Position numbers and translations under genes: made by a program. Positions 11,613 through 24,799 of a DNA stretch of 64,000 nt are shown one piece after another. The stretch comes from Micromussa lordhowensis (taxonomy: Eukaryota > Cnidaria > Anthozoa > Scleractinia > Lobophylliidae). How positions within the stretch are numbered: the stretch's first letter is position 1; the number at the start of each line of letters is the position of its first letter. The stretch covers positions 26,897,418-26,961,417 of the forward strand of contig OZ026601.1 of assembly GCA_964020085.1 (NCBI GenBank), written 5' to 3'. Below the pieces are notes generated by a model. That model searched no databases. It saw nothing but the letters and a program-made list of their open reading frames with translations, and was not told where the DNA came from.

Positions 11613-14579
11613 GGGCTTGCCATGGATTTCGATGAGGAGAAAAAACTTTCAAAGGCAGACAACGCTACGATCTATACGACGCTTCGCCATCTTCTCTCAC
11701 TCGGCCATCAACAACAGAATTACGATCAAATTCCCGGATGTTTATTTGTTATCGGAAGTTGTCGATCATGCATTGTTCGTACGACCAATCGGAACGCAGC
11801 AAATCTCGTTTGAACGTCGACCATCTGTACATTTTGACGAACATTTGACGCAATGACGCGGAAAAAACAAATTTTTCTTGTCTTCTTCGTACATGTTCGA
11901 AGTCAATTCTTGTTCTTTCAAACTTTCTAGTACAAATTATCTCGGATTATTCACCTACAAAAATTACGCTTAAAAAAAAACATGAAGCAAGCAACACACC
12001 ATCTTTGATACTTTAAAACTACATAAATTTTTGGTTATCACTCCGTTTGGATGTTTTTCTTCAATTAAACCTGTTTCTCTAGAATTAGAAGAAAAAGAAA
12101 GCTCGAAAACTTGGAACGTAATAATTCGTTTATGTTTCCTGACACCCACGCATTCCAAATAATTGACGTTCGTGTGCATTCAACGAATTCTTTTATTTAC
12201 TCGCCCATGACCAATATTTCCCCTTGATTGAACACCACAGTTTTTCATTTTTTTATAGCAAAACGGAAAAAAATTAAACCATACTTCACAAGTTGAAGCA
12301 GTATTTTCCTAATACACGTATTTTTCTTTTTCTAACCCACGCGCGCGTAACTCGCGGGTAACTCGCAAGTTCATTCGCGGATGTCCACGTGTGTCTTTTC
12401 TTCTTTGACGTGGATATTTACCTTCACACTGTTCATGTTTACCAGCATCAGGAATTTTTCTTTAATTAAATCAAACCTGAACATGAAGAAAAATTCTCAA
12501 GAAATGCATCAAATAACACCAGTAAATATCTTTCGCCAAAATTAATAAATATTTCCGTTCCGAAGCATTTCCGTCCTTCGAGCACAGTCGAACACGGATT
12601 ATTTTGTGCCGTTTACCGATTAAATATTCTCGGAATTTTTCCGCTAAAGACATATTTCTTGCTTCGAGAAAATAATAAACCAAGTGATTTGCATGTAAAG
12701 AATCTTGAAGAAAAAAAAAAGAAAAAATATGTCAAATTAAAAAAAATTTTAAAAAATTTAAATTTATTTACGAATTGGCTGGAGTGCAAGAAAAAATTAA
12801 AACTTTCGTCCCCCCCCCCCCCCCCTCCAGTTCTTTAAGATTTAGCACATTTATGATCAAACTGTTACCCGCTTTTTGAGTTCTTTTGGACTCCGATTAG
12901 GTGCGTATTTCCAAAAATTGCTAATATAACTTGATGTGAACCGGGCCGGAAAAAAGTCAGGTTTCGTCAACGTAGGTGGAGTTGAACATCTGCAAAATCA
13001 TTTTCACCATTTATCGGCCATATTTCCTCCTTCACGAGGTCTATAGCCTGAGTGAAGACGTCCCACTCCAAAGCACTGGAAATGAGGTTGTTTTCAAAGT
13101 GGGCTTACCCAGTAGTCAGTTTACATGTAAATAAAAGAAACCGAAGTCGGTGCTTCATGGCAATAAGCTTTCTAGTTGTCAACAGGTAACATCATAAATC
13201 GTAAGACACCAAGTAATTTAAAACATCATTCGAGGAGCCAACTTATGGTTTAAGTATATGGATAACACCAAGTAGAGCGATCATCCTCTATTCAACTTAC
13301 TACCAAACGGCCAGTTGTTAATAGTTGTCATTTTAATACAACTGAAGCACAACCCCGCGGCAATTTTACTTGTTTAAAACCTTAATTAATTGCAGAACCA
13401 GGAGAGTTGAGAATTTTTTTACATTTAAATATTTCAATTTGATAGGTGTTAGTATTATTAGATTAGTTAGAGTTAAATTTATTTAATATTATTTCTTGTA
13501 AAGCTAGCTCGTTAATTCATTCTATGACTGCCAGAGAGTTTTAATAAACTACTTATTAATATTAAGATTTTACTCCATGTAAGCCCAAACAACTGGAGGA
13601 CACGAAATGTTATGTCATGTGACGAGGGAAATGGAAATAGTTTTTTGGAGCTACGAGTATTATCTGGGTCATAAATCTTAATATAGGGCAATTGTTATTG
13701 CACTATTCCGAATGACTTCGCTGTTAGAATGCTTTTGGGAGTTTTTCTTTTGACCTTAGCAAGCAAAGGTCCCTTCGATCAGCAACTATATTTTCATCCG
13801 ATTTTCGCGTGCTTCTCCCCTTGGTCAATTTTATATATTTATTATTTGTTTGGGGCAGAGGGGTAGGGGAATGGAGGGGGGGGGGGTTGCGCTTATGGGA
13901 TGTGTTTAACCAAGGTTGCATTCTCATCTCACCAGAAGCCTCCTGCCTCTCTCGAATTTTCAGGCTATGCATGGGTTTCCTGTCAAGTGTTTTAACGTAT
14001 GATGCATTTGCTATACGATTTTCAACGGCGACGATACTGAGTGGCACCGATAACAAAAATAAGTGCTATTTACAAATCTGTTGCGAAATCGTGTGTGTCC
14101 CATGCTGAAAAACAAAGCTCTAAGCCTAAGAGACATCGTTCCCATCAGAACACCTGAGGAAGATGAAAGAAAGACTATGCATAGACACTTTAATTTGCAG
14201 AAATGGCGCCTAAAGTGAAATGAAAATATTTTCTCTTGGACCTTTGTACACTAAGCTTTCTGATACAAGTCCTTGTGGATATCACACCACTTGACGCCGA
14301 TCAGTTTACTCGAGGCTATTTTCACGAAGATTCTCTGGCTTGTAACCCGTATTCAACACCGGATCAGCAATGTCGCAGATTCTTGTGAATACTCGGTTGC
14401 TGGCGGCTCCCTCCACTATTGGTTGTACTATTTTTCTCCTTTACTCACAATAGTAATGTTTTCTATTCGGCTGAGCTAAGCGAAAGTGAATAGAAGATAT
14501 TTTTTTTGTGTGTGTGATGTTCAAAGCTGCTTCCAAATCATGAGAATCTTCTAAACAAACCTAATTTTTCTAAGGTCAA

Positions 14580-14640
14580 GATAAAGAAAAAAGAAAGAAA
14601 GGAAAGAAAGAATAAAAGAAAGAATGAAAGGAAGAATCGA
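14580..14640. repeat. GAAA-type microsatellite
   Basis: An imperfect run of AAAG/GAAA with GAAT and GAAG variants. Intergenic; no function can be inferred. Confidence 0.7.
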
Positions 14641-15222
14641 TGAATGAAAACAGAAGATGCAAATTTAGGCTACCTTCTTTTACTTTTTTTGTAGATCAAT
14701 CGAGCACAGCCAAGTTCGCACCATCACCAAAGGTTAGTAAAGAGGCTGATAAAAAGTGTGATCGTGCGTTATTCGTTTGGGTTCGTGAAGTGACAGCATT
14801 TTTTGTGAAATGTGATTTGATAAATAGCCAGAAATTGTGATTTTTACCCTCAATAACGTTGTAGCTTATATCCTTTAAATTAAGATCTCGACCGGAAAAA
14901 ATGAGAAAAACAAAACCACATCTACTCCTAAATCAATGATGGACTCGTGTTGAAACCAAAACGCGCCATTTTTCCCATCATTGAAATGGGGGAAGGTGTG
15001 GTCTCAATTTTCGTTTCAGTTGACTAAGAGGACTAACTGGGTAGCTTGCGACCAAGGTCTCCCGTCATTGTCTTGTATTCCAAGAGCTGCCAATTGAAAC
15101 GAGAATCGAGTTTTTGTCGTGAACGAAACGTGAAGTAACGTGAAGTAACGTGAAACGTGATGTGAACTGAATCCAGTTGTCAGTGTCCCTCTCTCAACCC
15201 TCAACAAGGACCAAAGGACATC

Positions 15223-15629
15223 GTTAAGGCGGGGGTAAACAGGAAAGCCGTATTTTGGCTGGGTATTATGTTTTTAATGCAAATATCTTGTTTACGTTTC
15301 AAGCAATCAAGAATCTCTCTGCTCATCTCACATATCTATGTTTTGGGTTGTTTTGTAAATTTTTGGGGGATTTTTAGGTATATTTGGAGAGAAATAGTTT
15401 TTCTCAAAGGATTAGTAAAATTGATGGAAATAGGAAATTTTGAAGATTTGTTGTTGTTTTAAAATTAGAGTTTGAAATGGACACACTCCAAACAGTTGCC
15501 CAACAACCTGGGGTGCCATTGTGCGGTCGGGCAACTGTCTGGTGGTGTTCCATAACCCTTTTTTCCCTTTCAACCTCTCTTTAAACTTACCAAAATTTCA
15601 CTTAAATTCACGTTTACCCCCGCCTTAAC
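15223..15629. mobile_element. TTAA-ended MITE
   Basis: An 18-bp perfect terminal inverted repeat, GTTAAGGCGGGGGTAAAC at 15223-15240, is repeated inverted at 15612-15629. TTAA sits at each outer edge, as for TTAA-targeting (piggyBac-type) elements. The 407 bp body has no coding frame and contains an internal hairpin (CAGTTGCCC at about 15493 and GGGCAACTG at about 15530). A lone copy of the terminal motif (TTAAGGCGGGGGTAAG) occurs near 62707. Confidence 0.65.
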
Positions 15630-18172
15630 CGTTGCAAAGTTCAGGCTATGCTAGGGGACAAACAACACAAGGAAGGCTGAGATCAACCGAGAATTGCCAA
15701 GAGTTATAAAAACATAGAGACAACATAGAGACAACATATTTAGTCTTGGCCTAAACAACCGTAGAGTGATTCTCATGAGGGTCGGCTATTAGGTCGCTGT
15801 TATCACTCCCTCCAGTCCTCAAGCTATGGTATCTGCGAATCACGCAATTCTCTCAGTGTGACAAGAGAACGGAGAAAGTTCTATTTCTGAAAATCGACCG
15901 TATCAGTTGATGATTTTGCTCTTTCACCAACGAATACAAGAGACAAAAATAATATCAATATTTTCCTTTCAGTTTTTTTGTTCATTTTTATCGGCTTTTT
16001 CCTCTCGTTGGAAAGTTGTCTGGAAAGTAGTTTTTCATCTTGGAAGGGTCGAGTGGGACGGGAGAGTCAAAGGGGGCAGGGGAGAACTGCACAATTTTTG
16101 CATAGGATGGACTAAGGATATATAAACATTGCCAATATTCTGACACATAAGACTAGAAAATCCTGAGGAAAAAAAACTGTGATCAACGTGTGGTACGAGA
16201 GCAGTACTTCCTGAAGAAAAGTATTCTTGGTTCTAATATTTCAAGCTCCAATTTCATGCCAACACTGAGTCACTTTTTCAACGCTGAGGAAAGACATGCC
16301 AAGTGTATTGCATTACGATTGAGGTCACTCCTATTGGCTGCAATCCAGTTGAGAATCAATGTTGTGATTTCAGCGTTAGAACAGTTGCTTAAATAGTATT
16401 GATGCCATTTCATAATCAGTAAGTGAAATGAGGGGATATTTCTTGCTTTGCCAAAATGAAATTGTTGGTATGCACAGTACTTTTGCAAGGCAGACATATT
16501 GTGTGTTAAGAGTTTTAATATTAAAATACTGAATCACTTGCACCAAAAATAGAAACTTAACAAAAATAAATACAATAGATAAGGTTACAGTTCATTGGTC
16601 AACAAAGAAATAGAACCCAGAACAATCTGGGTTTTGATCTGACACAGCCAGATTTGATAAGTGTTATTTACAGGATGTCGTTTTATCCCACCAAGGAACT
16701 TTTACGACTACACAATTGCATTGTACTGACATGCTAAAATTGAATGTTTAGAGGCTAAATGAGCTTGAATTGCGACCACAAGTCCTTTAACAAGTCTACA
16801 GTCCATTTTTTAAACAATATCTCTTTAAGTCCCTTGAATGAAACTTGAATTTAGACTGAGAACTTAACTTATTTAGTACAAAAGAACTCAATGACGAAAC
16901 TGCTACTGTCCAGTGACAACACAATTTACAAATCAAACAAAGGCATAGGTTTGTTATTTCAATGGCTGATATACCCAAAATAATTCATTGGAAACAGAGG
17001 TACAAGGTACACTCAATCGGCTATAAAGTTAAGTTCTAGATCAGTTCAATTAGCTCTTTACTTAATGTACATGGCATGTACAATCTCAAATTGTAACAAT
17101 ACTACAAAGTATTTCATGTTTCATTGTGGCTTGCTCTGTTTAGACCTGTAAAGAAAAGTTCAACTGCTTTCTGTGAAGACTCAGGCTTAGTAAGATTTCA
17201 GAAATGATCATTTTGTTATAAAACAGCTGACATTACAAGTAGGGATATTAACACCCTTTAATTTTCAAAGGTGACTGATTTCTTATTACTAACAAGAGTT
17301 TAAATACACTGTGAAGCATACGAAAGAAAGATATGAAGTAATTAAGAGGCATTGTCTTGATGGACGACCAAATTCTCATAACAGGCATCAGTGCAAATTT
17401 TTAGTTTTCAGTCAGGAGAGTTAATATTATCATTTTAAGCTTGGCACTCATTGCATAGAAACAATATAATGAATTTGTCCATACAAAAATTTATAAAAAA
17501 AGGTGAATATAAACAGACAAAACAACGTGCAGTTGATGTCATAGCATAAAGAAATTAGTGTTAATGGCAGTAGAGTTCCAAAAAAAATTGATTGAATGCA
17601 AAATGCATCTTTTTATGAATGTTCAGAGGAACTATTTTACATCAAGGAGAAGCATTTTCGTCAAAATTTACAGAAGCAGTGTTACCATTGTCGAGAAGGC
17701 TGACAGTTGACCAAATTCTTAGTCTCTAAGCATCCCTTTGCTGTTGATAATTTTAACTATAAAATTAATAAATAGTTATTTTCTTCTGCTCAAAACTAGC
17801 CTTCGCCAATCTTAGAAAGGCATGGAAGAGACTTGCAATGAAAATTAATTCAAAATGAGAAAAACAAAACAAAACAAAAAAAGATTGTTTGTAATATAAA
17901 AAAATACAATGCAACTTCGCTTCGTGTAGGATCTTAGAATCTTCAAAAAGAAGACATTTGGATGATTGCAACGCTAACGAACACTTGTTACTTATAAAAA
18001 CGAGCTACTGAATCAATTAGACCAAAATTCCCAAAGGACATATAATATTTGGCTTGTTTTGAAGCCTTTGCCTATTAGTTTGCGAAGAGTAAATTTATAT
18101 ATATACAAGACGCATATGAGCCAATACATATTGGTATTTCATGGGAAATACTGTGCGTGGCGTGTCTATAAG

Positions 18173-20512
18173 CTAAATTACTTCTGTTTTAATTGAAGAC
18201 GAAACAATGTTGGAAGCTGCGTCGAAAAGAGGTAGTTTAAACTCAGCTGTAGCGATGGATAGGCTTTCAAGCTTTGTTTCGGTGACAGTTACTTTTGCAA
18301 CAGTAGGGTCAGAAACAGGAGCGAGCGGTTTTTTGTTCGTTGACAACTTCTTCCGCCTTTGTTTCATTTTTCGCACCTTGTTAGTGATAAACTTCGCCTT
18401 GGATATCAGTTCTTTTTGGACTGGTTTGGGTTTTAGCGACTTCTCAGGGCTACGAACAACTGGCCTCCCAAGAGTCCATTGCCACACGGGATGCGATGAA
18501 TGTGGTTGGATGCCTTTCGGGCAAGCCATGGTGAAAGATGGACACAAACCTCCGCCAGTTAGAGTCAACAGCGAAGTCGCTGGAAATAAATTTAAAAGCT
18601 TAAAATTGCAGTTCGCCTTTAAAGCAGGTTGTGCCTTTGGTTTCTTAGGCTTGGGTTTGCTAACCTTGGCCGGTGTAATGCCGGTTGATCGAGTACAGTC
18701 TGAAGTGGCTGGGGCAAAAAATTTGGTCAAAGCGGTTCCGACAAGCCTCTCGAGAACCTTCTCTTTCTTCAACAGTTCTTCTTTAGTTTGTTTATCAATG
18801 TCAAGTTGTGTTTTTGCACTGGACCCTCTCTGAGGAAGGCAACCTAGTTTCATTTCCTTTGAAACGTCAGTAAGTTTAGTTTTCTCAAGGCTGACAACTT
18901 TCCCGTTAAACAATGTCTGCTCATTGCGCGCTTCGAGTTTCGGGAGTTTGCCTTTACGCTTTCGCTTGAAATTTTTCTTCTTCATAATTCGCGCACCGTC
19001 TTGTCTTTCTCCTAAGATTAAATCTTTAGTGACGAGTGGCGTACTTTCAATTTCCTCCTTCAAACTTAGCGGTTTCCTGCATTTTTTTGCCTTCTTCACT
19101 TGTTTTTGCTGAAAAAGAGTTTCTGGATCGCAGACTCCTTCGAACAGAGGAGTTAAAACAGTAGGTCGCGCTTTCTCTCTGGGTTTCACTTTGCGTTTTA
19201 TATGCAAACAGTTCGTTGCCTCACTGACGGGACTTTTTTGTTCCACAAGCCACGAATCTTCAAAGCGCTTTAACAACAAAGCTGGAGGCGATAATGTCAA
19301 GCTTTTTCCACGATTTCTTATTTCCTTTGTTTTCTCTTTCTTTGGCGTTTTCAACTTCAGTGTACCTGGCGAAGTGTGTGCATGTTCTTTAATAGCGTCC
19401 TCGTCCTTTCTTAACGACCCGTTCAGTTCGCCAGCTGAAAAGTCCGTCTTTGTTGGTGTACTTGCATTCGACAACGCCATTGAGCCGAAACCACTGTCAT
19501 TTGACGAGGAATCAGAAATAAGCGTATCAAAATCTTGCTTGTTCGAGTTACAACGGCTGGTGCGAAATTGACTAACTTCTTTCACTTTGTCGCTTTCTCC
19601 AAGTCCATTTAATTCACTCCTCTTGGGAATTTTCAATGGCACCTCAAACGGTTCCTTTATATCCAAATCGTTTGAAGACCTTTTCTTCCCCCGAACCACT
19701 TTCCCCATCTTTTTGTTCGGTTCCGAACTGCTGTCGCGCTTCTTTACGCGTTTCTTGTTCGCGCCGAGATTCACCAAGCTCTTCGTTTGTGTAAAATTCG
19801 TGACGTGGTGTGAAGAAGACGGTGAATCGAGAAGGTATCCTTCCCCGTACCTGTCAACGTTCCCAGAAGTTAGATCTCCGTCAATGCCTGCGCGACTGGC
19901 ATTGTCCGTTAATGTTTTATTTACTTCACAATCAGGCGGAGAGCGCGATTTCAGTTTCTTCGCTGTAGCGACTTTCGCTAACCTTGACTTGGGTTTTTGT
20001 GGCGAGGAGTTTTTGTGTTTACAAAGTACTGCTAATTTGTTAGGGATTGTATTGCTGTTCAGTTGGGTCGATGCTGTCTTTTCCTTGTCGTTAAGAACAC
20101 TTTTCATGCCGGTAGCTTTACTAGCGGCCTGCTCTGCGTTCGCATCTCTTGAGATTTCTTGGTTGAATTCGCTTGGTTTATCGATATACGTTGAACAGTA
20201 TTTCTCAACTTCTGTCTTTGATAGCAGTGTACAGTTGGCTGACGAACCGTGAATTCCATTCACTGTCTTGAGCAGTTTGATTTCTTCGGGTTCGCAGAAG
20301 TGCCTGCGAACTTTCATTTTTTCCATTCTAGTAAATAGCGTAGTTCGCGGTGTTGACGGCAAAACAAGTGCCAATAGCTCGGCTAATGGTAGCATATATT
20401 CTCCGTCGATATTCAGATATGCCAGTTCAACACCACGAAATACGAGCCTTCCACATCGAGGGACTTGCTTCTCCTCCAATGTCTGTTCTGGAGCAGGTTC
20501 CGTACTCATCAT
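18173..20512 (-). CDS. SKIDA1: SKIDA1-like SKI/DAC-domain protein with SUZ12-binding-type C-terminus
   Basis: A single open exon of 779 codons. The frame is open upstream to 20572 but has no ATG before 20512, where two Met codons are in tandem; the first is taken as the start. Residues about 20-106 form a SKI/SNO/DAC-type fold (GRLVFRGVELAYLNIDGEYM, then PRTTLFTRMEKMKVRRHFC and ANCTLLSKTEVEKYC), the arrangement seen in SKIDA1. The middle is low-complexity and rich in Lys, Arg and Ser, with many basic nuclear-localisation-like clusters. Residues about 637-686 (FKLLNLFP, a Gly-rich LCPSFTM stretch, HPVWQWTLGRP) match the C-terminal motif shared by vertebrate SKIDA1 and EPOP, which in EPOP binds SUZ12 of PRC2. 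Inferred role: nuclear, Polycomb-linked transcription cofactor. Intronless coding is notable next to two genes with 20 or more exons. Long antisense frames over it are composition shadows. Confidence 0.85.
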   Translation of the reverse strand: MMSTEPAPEQTLEEKQVPRCGRLVFRGVELAYLNIDGEYMLPLAELLALVLPSTPRTTLFTRMEKMKVRRHFCEPEEIKLLKTVNGIHGSSANCTLLSKTEVEKYCSTYIDKPSEFNQEISRDANAEQAASKATGMKSVLNDKEKTASTQLNSNTIPNKLAVLCKHKNSSPQKPKSRLAKVATAKKLKSRSPPDCEVNKTLTDNASRAGIDGDLTSGNVDRYGEGYLLDSPSSSHHVTNFTQTKSLVNLGANKKRVKKRDSSSEPNKKMGKVVRGKKRSSNDLDIKEPFEVPLKIPKRSELNGLGESDKVKEVSQFRTSRCNSNKQDFDTLISDSSSNDSGFGSMALSNASTPTKTDFSAGELNGSLRKDEDAIKEHAHTSPGTLKLKTPKKEKTKEIRNRGKSLTLSPPALLLKRFEDSWLVEQKSPVSEATNCLHIKRKVKPREKARPTVLTPLFEGVCDPETLFQQKQVKKAKKCRKPLSLKEEIESTPLVTKDLILGERQDGARIMKKKNFKRKRKGKLPKLEARNEQTLFNGKVVSLEKTKLTDVSKEMKLGCLPQRGSSAKTQLDIDKQTKEELLKKEKVLERLVGTALTKFFAPATSDCTRSTGITPAKVSKPKPKKPKAQPALKANCNFKLLNLFPATSLLTLTGGGLCPSFTMACPKGIQPHSSHPVWQWTLGRPVVRSPEKSLKPKPVQKELISKAKFITNKVRKMKQRRKKLSTNKKPLAPVSDPTVAKVTVTETKLESLSIATAEFKLPLFDAASNIVSSSIKTEVI

Positions 20513-20835
20513 GGTTCCCAGTAATGTTCCACTATGTGAAGGTTGTGAAACGACAGCCCGATAGCTGCTCAAAAGCCAGAAGTTAGCCCAGAATCTGGTC
20601 GACAGATTACATAAAGATCTACCGCTCTAAAACCAAAACTAACGTGCCGATAGTGTCAACTTACAGCCTGCACTCTTGCCTCAACATAGATCACTTGAAT
20701 TCTGCCTCAACGTTGTCCAAAAACGCCGATTTACTTTGTAATGTTGGGGTATAGTGACTCTTTTACTTCAGACTCACGTTAGCCCCATCTCAAAAGCACG
20801 CCTCTTTGCCGCTAAGCTCAATTGCTCCAGGATCG

Positions 20836-20900
20836 CGCTGTGATTGGTCAATAACAAAGTAACGCAGCCTGATTGGTTAGAATCGCGCTGCGTTGTTATT
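20836..20900 (-). promoter_or_regulatory. Inverted repeat with two CCAAT boxes upstream of the SKIDA1-like gene
   Basis: About 330-370 bp upstream of the start codon two GATTGG motifs (CCAAT on the gene strand) lie about 30 bp apart, within an inverted repeat: AATAACAAAGTAACGCAGC is answered by GCTGCGTTGTTATT. The same stretch could drive transcription both ways, or be a small palindromic element. No TATA box is obvious. The position fits a proximal promoter, which is an inference. Confidence 0.4.
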
Positions 20901-23900
20901 GAAATACATCATGTATTTCCTTCGTCGTCGAGGTTATGAAAATCGGGTCACATACGATAGCGGGACATTCACGCTTCAAAAGCAGCGATTTCCAAGCAAT
21001 TGAGCCTCGATTTTCGAGTGCTTGGTCATCAAATGAAACAAGGTTCATCGCGACAAGATTCGCCTCAAGCAGAGCTGCGTGTTTACCTTGGTTATCTATT
21101 TGAGCGGCTTGGTGTTCGAGTCAGCTGGACTCTACTTCATCAAATACAGTGATAAGGTTTTGCATAACTATTCTAAACATATTTATGATGTGAATGAAGT
21201 GTAAATGCACTTTCTAGCTTACAATAATGAGCTGTATAGTTTCGAAGGCGAAATTGTTACTTGATCGCATACACCGATGCAATCAAACCCCAGACATGCG
21301 GGGCAAGTTTTCTCGCTGTCCAAAAGTTGTTCGAACTCGCAAATCCGTCACAAACGAGTTGAACGCAAATGAACGCTACTATGGCGTTCTATTGCCGTTT
21401 TGATATTTATATAGGATATTCATTCCTTTGGTGATCTTAAATTCCATTTTCCTGATTTTTAAATCGCCGAGTCGATGTGGAAGATGCATATTATAGCAAC
21501 GTCAATGTCGTCAGTTCCAAGTGCATGAAACTCAAATCAGTGACCAAGGTATCATTGTTATGAAAGATAAATCAACTGCCGTCCAATTTTGCACTGGTTG
21601 TAATTTAAAGAAACTGAAACATTTGAACGTAGAAAGTTTAGAGACTGAGTGATTTTATGTGGAAACTTCAACCGAGCTTCATGCAAGGTTTTGAGAACAC
21701 AGTCGAGGGTCGGGATGGTTTGCCAGCTTCGACTTGCATTGTTGTAGATGAGATTTTTACTGGTATTCAAAGGGCATCGCATTTACTTCAACTTTATTAA
21801 TTCTGGTTGCTTGTTATCAGTCAGTAGTTTTAAAATGTCTGTGTTCTTTTGACCAGTATTTCGATGAGTAGGACCTCCTCTCCGACAGAGGATTGTTAAT
21901 GTGTAATGAATCTCATGTACTAACAGAGCTTTAATAAACACTACAGAGCAAAGGCTGCTAGTAGTTTTAACGTTCCCTTTGCGGCTACAAATTACTGCAA
22001 CTACCCGATTTCATTTCAATAATTTTTCCTAATTGCTCAAACAAGGAATCAGCCCGAGTCGGCCGGGTTAACTAAGCAATTTTGAGGGAATGATGAGAAA
22101 GCCAGTTGCATTCCATGTGAAAACAACCTTGTAATCGAACGCGCGCTCAAGCCATCACAGTTTCCAGAATCGCTACCCTCACAAATGAGGAAGTGTGTTA
22201 GCGATGTGGGCGTTTTGGCCGACAGGCAGGCAAAACGTTTTGATTGCCGTTGATTCATCACCCAAACGACAACGTTACGGCCACGACGAACCATTAAGTG
22301 GGTTAGAAGAAAGTGACGACATATTTGCATAATTATTCTCTGATGTCTCGAGCGTTCAACTGAACACGTTTCAACTTCAAAGTTATAAACAAGTGCTTTC
22401 GTCAAGTATTTGACTTGTGTCTTAATCGACTTGAAGCGATAGATCTCAGTTGTTTCTGTCGATCCAAATCAGCAACGTTGCGGCTTAGAAACCAGAAGAT
22501 AAACTCGCCGATAAGGTCGTGAAAAGACTCTACCGCAATACGGTGGTTCGGAAATAATAACCAAAATTAAACACTACAACGGAAGCTAGGGTGTTATACG
22601 GTTTCCTACAACAGGGAAACGCGACGAATTCTGTTCAATACTTCAAACATTTTGTTCCTTCCCTTGATGTCATTGTTCCTTTAGGGTTAACTTCTCACAG
22701 TTCACATGGACACTAGACAGAGATGGTTGTAACGCAGTCTTTTAACATCACCGACTGCTGGTTGGTTTAATCTGTATATCAAATATTACAAAATGACAAA
22801 AAACAATGCCTTAAAATAATATCGCTATCAAGTTATGAACCAGAAGACGCTAGAACAGTGGATTGCGGACGGTTTATTAGCTAATTGGCGGCGTGTTTTT
22901 ACAAGTCATAATGATAGGGTTTATACTAGAGGTTCAAATGTTGTATTCAGCGCATAGAGAGCCCCAAGAGACACAATAAAGGAAACTAAAACAACATTTG
23001 GTTGTTATCTTGTGTGTTGTGAGATTTCTTTTGTCAAGGGTGTATCCTTGGGTTAGCTTCAACGGAGCAGAAATGATAGACTGTACAAAACCGACAGAAA
23101 ATGCAAAATCTTACAGAGTTCAACCACTGTTGGTGCTCCGAACAATGGGGCAATTTCTCTAGATTGCTTTTGATGTAAAACAAGGAGTGTTTTGTTCAAA
23201 TTATTCTTCCATAACTGTTTGGGAAACAATATACAAAGTGGTAACTTATTTACAGACGATCCATGTACCTCTCGTGTCAAACTCTTCCACGCATCACTAT
23301 AACAATTTGTCATCCCCGATGAAAAACTCGAGAAACTCTAGAAGTTTGTTTTGAGTAGCATTTTGCAGCATTTCCAGTGATGTTTGAAGCTGTAGCCCGT
23401 CTTAAGGCTTAAGCTTGGGCTCATCACGACAAAGGTGAATTAATTGGACTCAAACCCTCAAAAATCTTACGAAAAAAATAATAAAGGCAGCTTTTTTTCA
23501 TTACAACGTGAACGAAGTTGCCGCGACCCACAGGGCAGCAATGTGTAATACTTAAATCAATCTACTGTGTAACAACCGTGCGTTTAGTGCCGTATTACTC
23601 GGTAAGTCATCAAGGGATGGCTTTTTACTTTCCATATCAAATAAGCGACACGTGGCGTGTAGAGATATAAACATTACATCGGTCTTTTACGCTAATTATT
23701 AAACTGTTTTAGAGATTTGTACTGTTAATAAACAATCTATTTCAGCATCGGCGAGGCGAAGAAGTGAGTCGGTCTCTTGTTCGGGTGCTTGCTCTTGCTT
23801 CCAAACCTGGCGAGAAAAATAACAAGTAATCACGCGGGTTACTACATGACCTACTACATGACGTACTACTCTACGCTAAAATTTCCAAGAAAAGTGAAAG

Positions 23901-24799
23901 TATGTTTAGAGCGTGCAAAACTTGGAACAGAAAATTGTCAGCTGGAGTTTTTTGCTTGCAACCGCAAACCCTCCGAAGTAACTTAAGAGAAATCTAACTC
24001 AATCTGTAAGGAAAATACATATTTTGAACCTAAAACGGAAAGTGCACTGCGTGGGAAGACACACAACAGAATAAGCGCGCGATTGATCATTTTATTCTGC
24101 CCTGAATCAGCCAGGGACTTGAAAGATGTTATCCGTGTCTAGAAGTTATATTACAGAGAATGCTCTGCCGGAAATCCTGATTCAGTATACAAAAATGCTG
24201 ACTCGTTCTAAGAAATAAATGATCCCTTGCTTTTCATGTGATTTTCAAATATTTTTAATCAGTTACTTCAGTTTCCACATAGAAATGTGCGTAATGTTTC
24301 AACAAGCAGCTGTCAGTTTTCATGTTCCTCGCGAGATAGAAACACCCTCCCACGTCAGAAGCGAGACTCACGCGAGCGTGTGGCCCTTGAATAAATTAAA
24401 AAAAGAGGATTATAGCGACACAACAACAGCTTACTGCATACTGGGCAGGTAGCTTGAAATATCGTCTTTGGTTTAATATATTCCTACAAACGTTCGAGTT
24501 CCTTCTTGCAAAACGCAACGCGCGTTAGACATTTTTAACATTTCGGGCATTAAAAAAATTTAGAACTTAGATGAAAGGGCCGAGGGAAAGTGAACTCGCA
24601 ATTGAAAATATTAGCAAGAGACTGGAAAATATGAAATACTGAAGCAATCGCCGATATGAAGAGTCAGTCGTTCAATTTGAAAAAGAATACAAGACAAGCA
24701 ACAGCATTTACAACAGCAGGAACCGCTACTGTGAAATTCTAAACAGGTGATTAAATATTCTCTGTCAGTCGGCAAAGCAAAGGATGACACGTAATAAAA

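Larger units (their letters stand above)
11613..18172. other. Intergenic region, no supported gene
   Basis: This is the space upstream of the IA-2-like start codon (11612) and downstream of the SKIDA1-like stop (18173). Open frames here (for example 13724-14056 minus, 13809-14108 plus, 16190-16396 plus) are short, show no recognisable domain and have no convincing splice partners. It contains a C homopolymer near 12811-12826, a G-run near 13876-13886, a GAAA-type microsatellite at about 14580-14640, a short GTGAAGTAAC tandem near 15128-15150 and the TTAA-ended element at 15223-15629. The 3' UTR of the SKIDA1-like gene should occupy the right end; I did not find a clear AATAAA on the minus strand. 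Confidence 0.55.

Noticed and set aside
13724..14108. Overlapping plus and minus frames around 13.7-14.1 kb
   Set aside because: No consistent splice sites, no recognisable motif, and a G-run in the middle; treated as non-coding.
18207..20586. Several plus-strand frames of 60-220 codons opposite the SKIDA1-like gene
   Set aside because: They are antisense shadows of a lysine/serine-rich coding exon, with no domain and no splice context.
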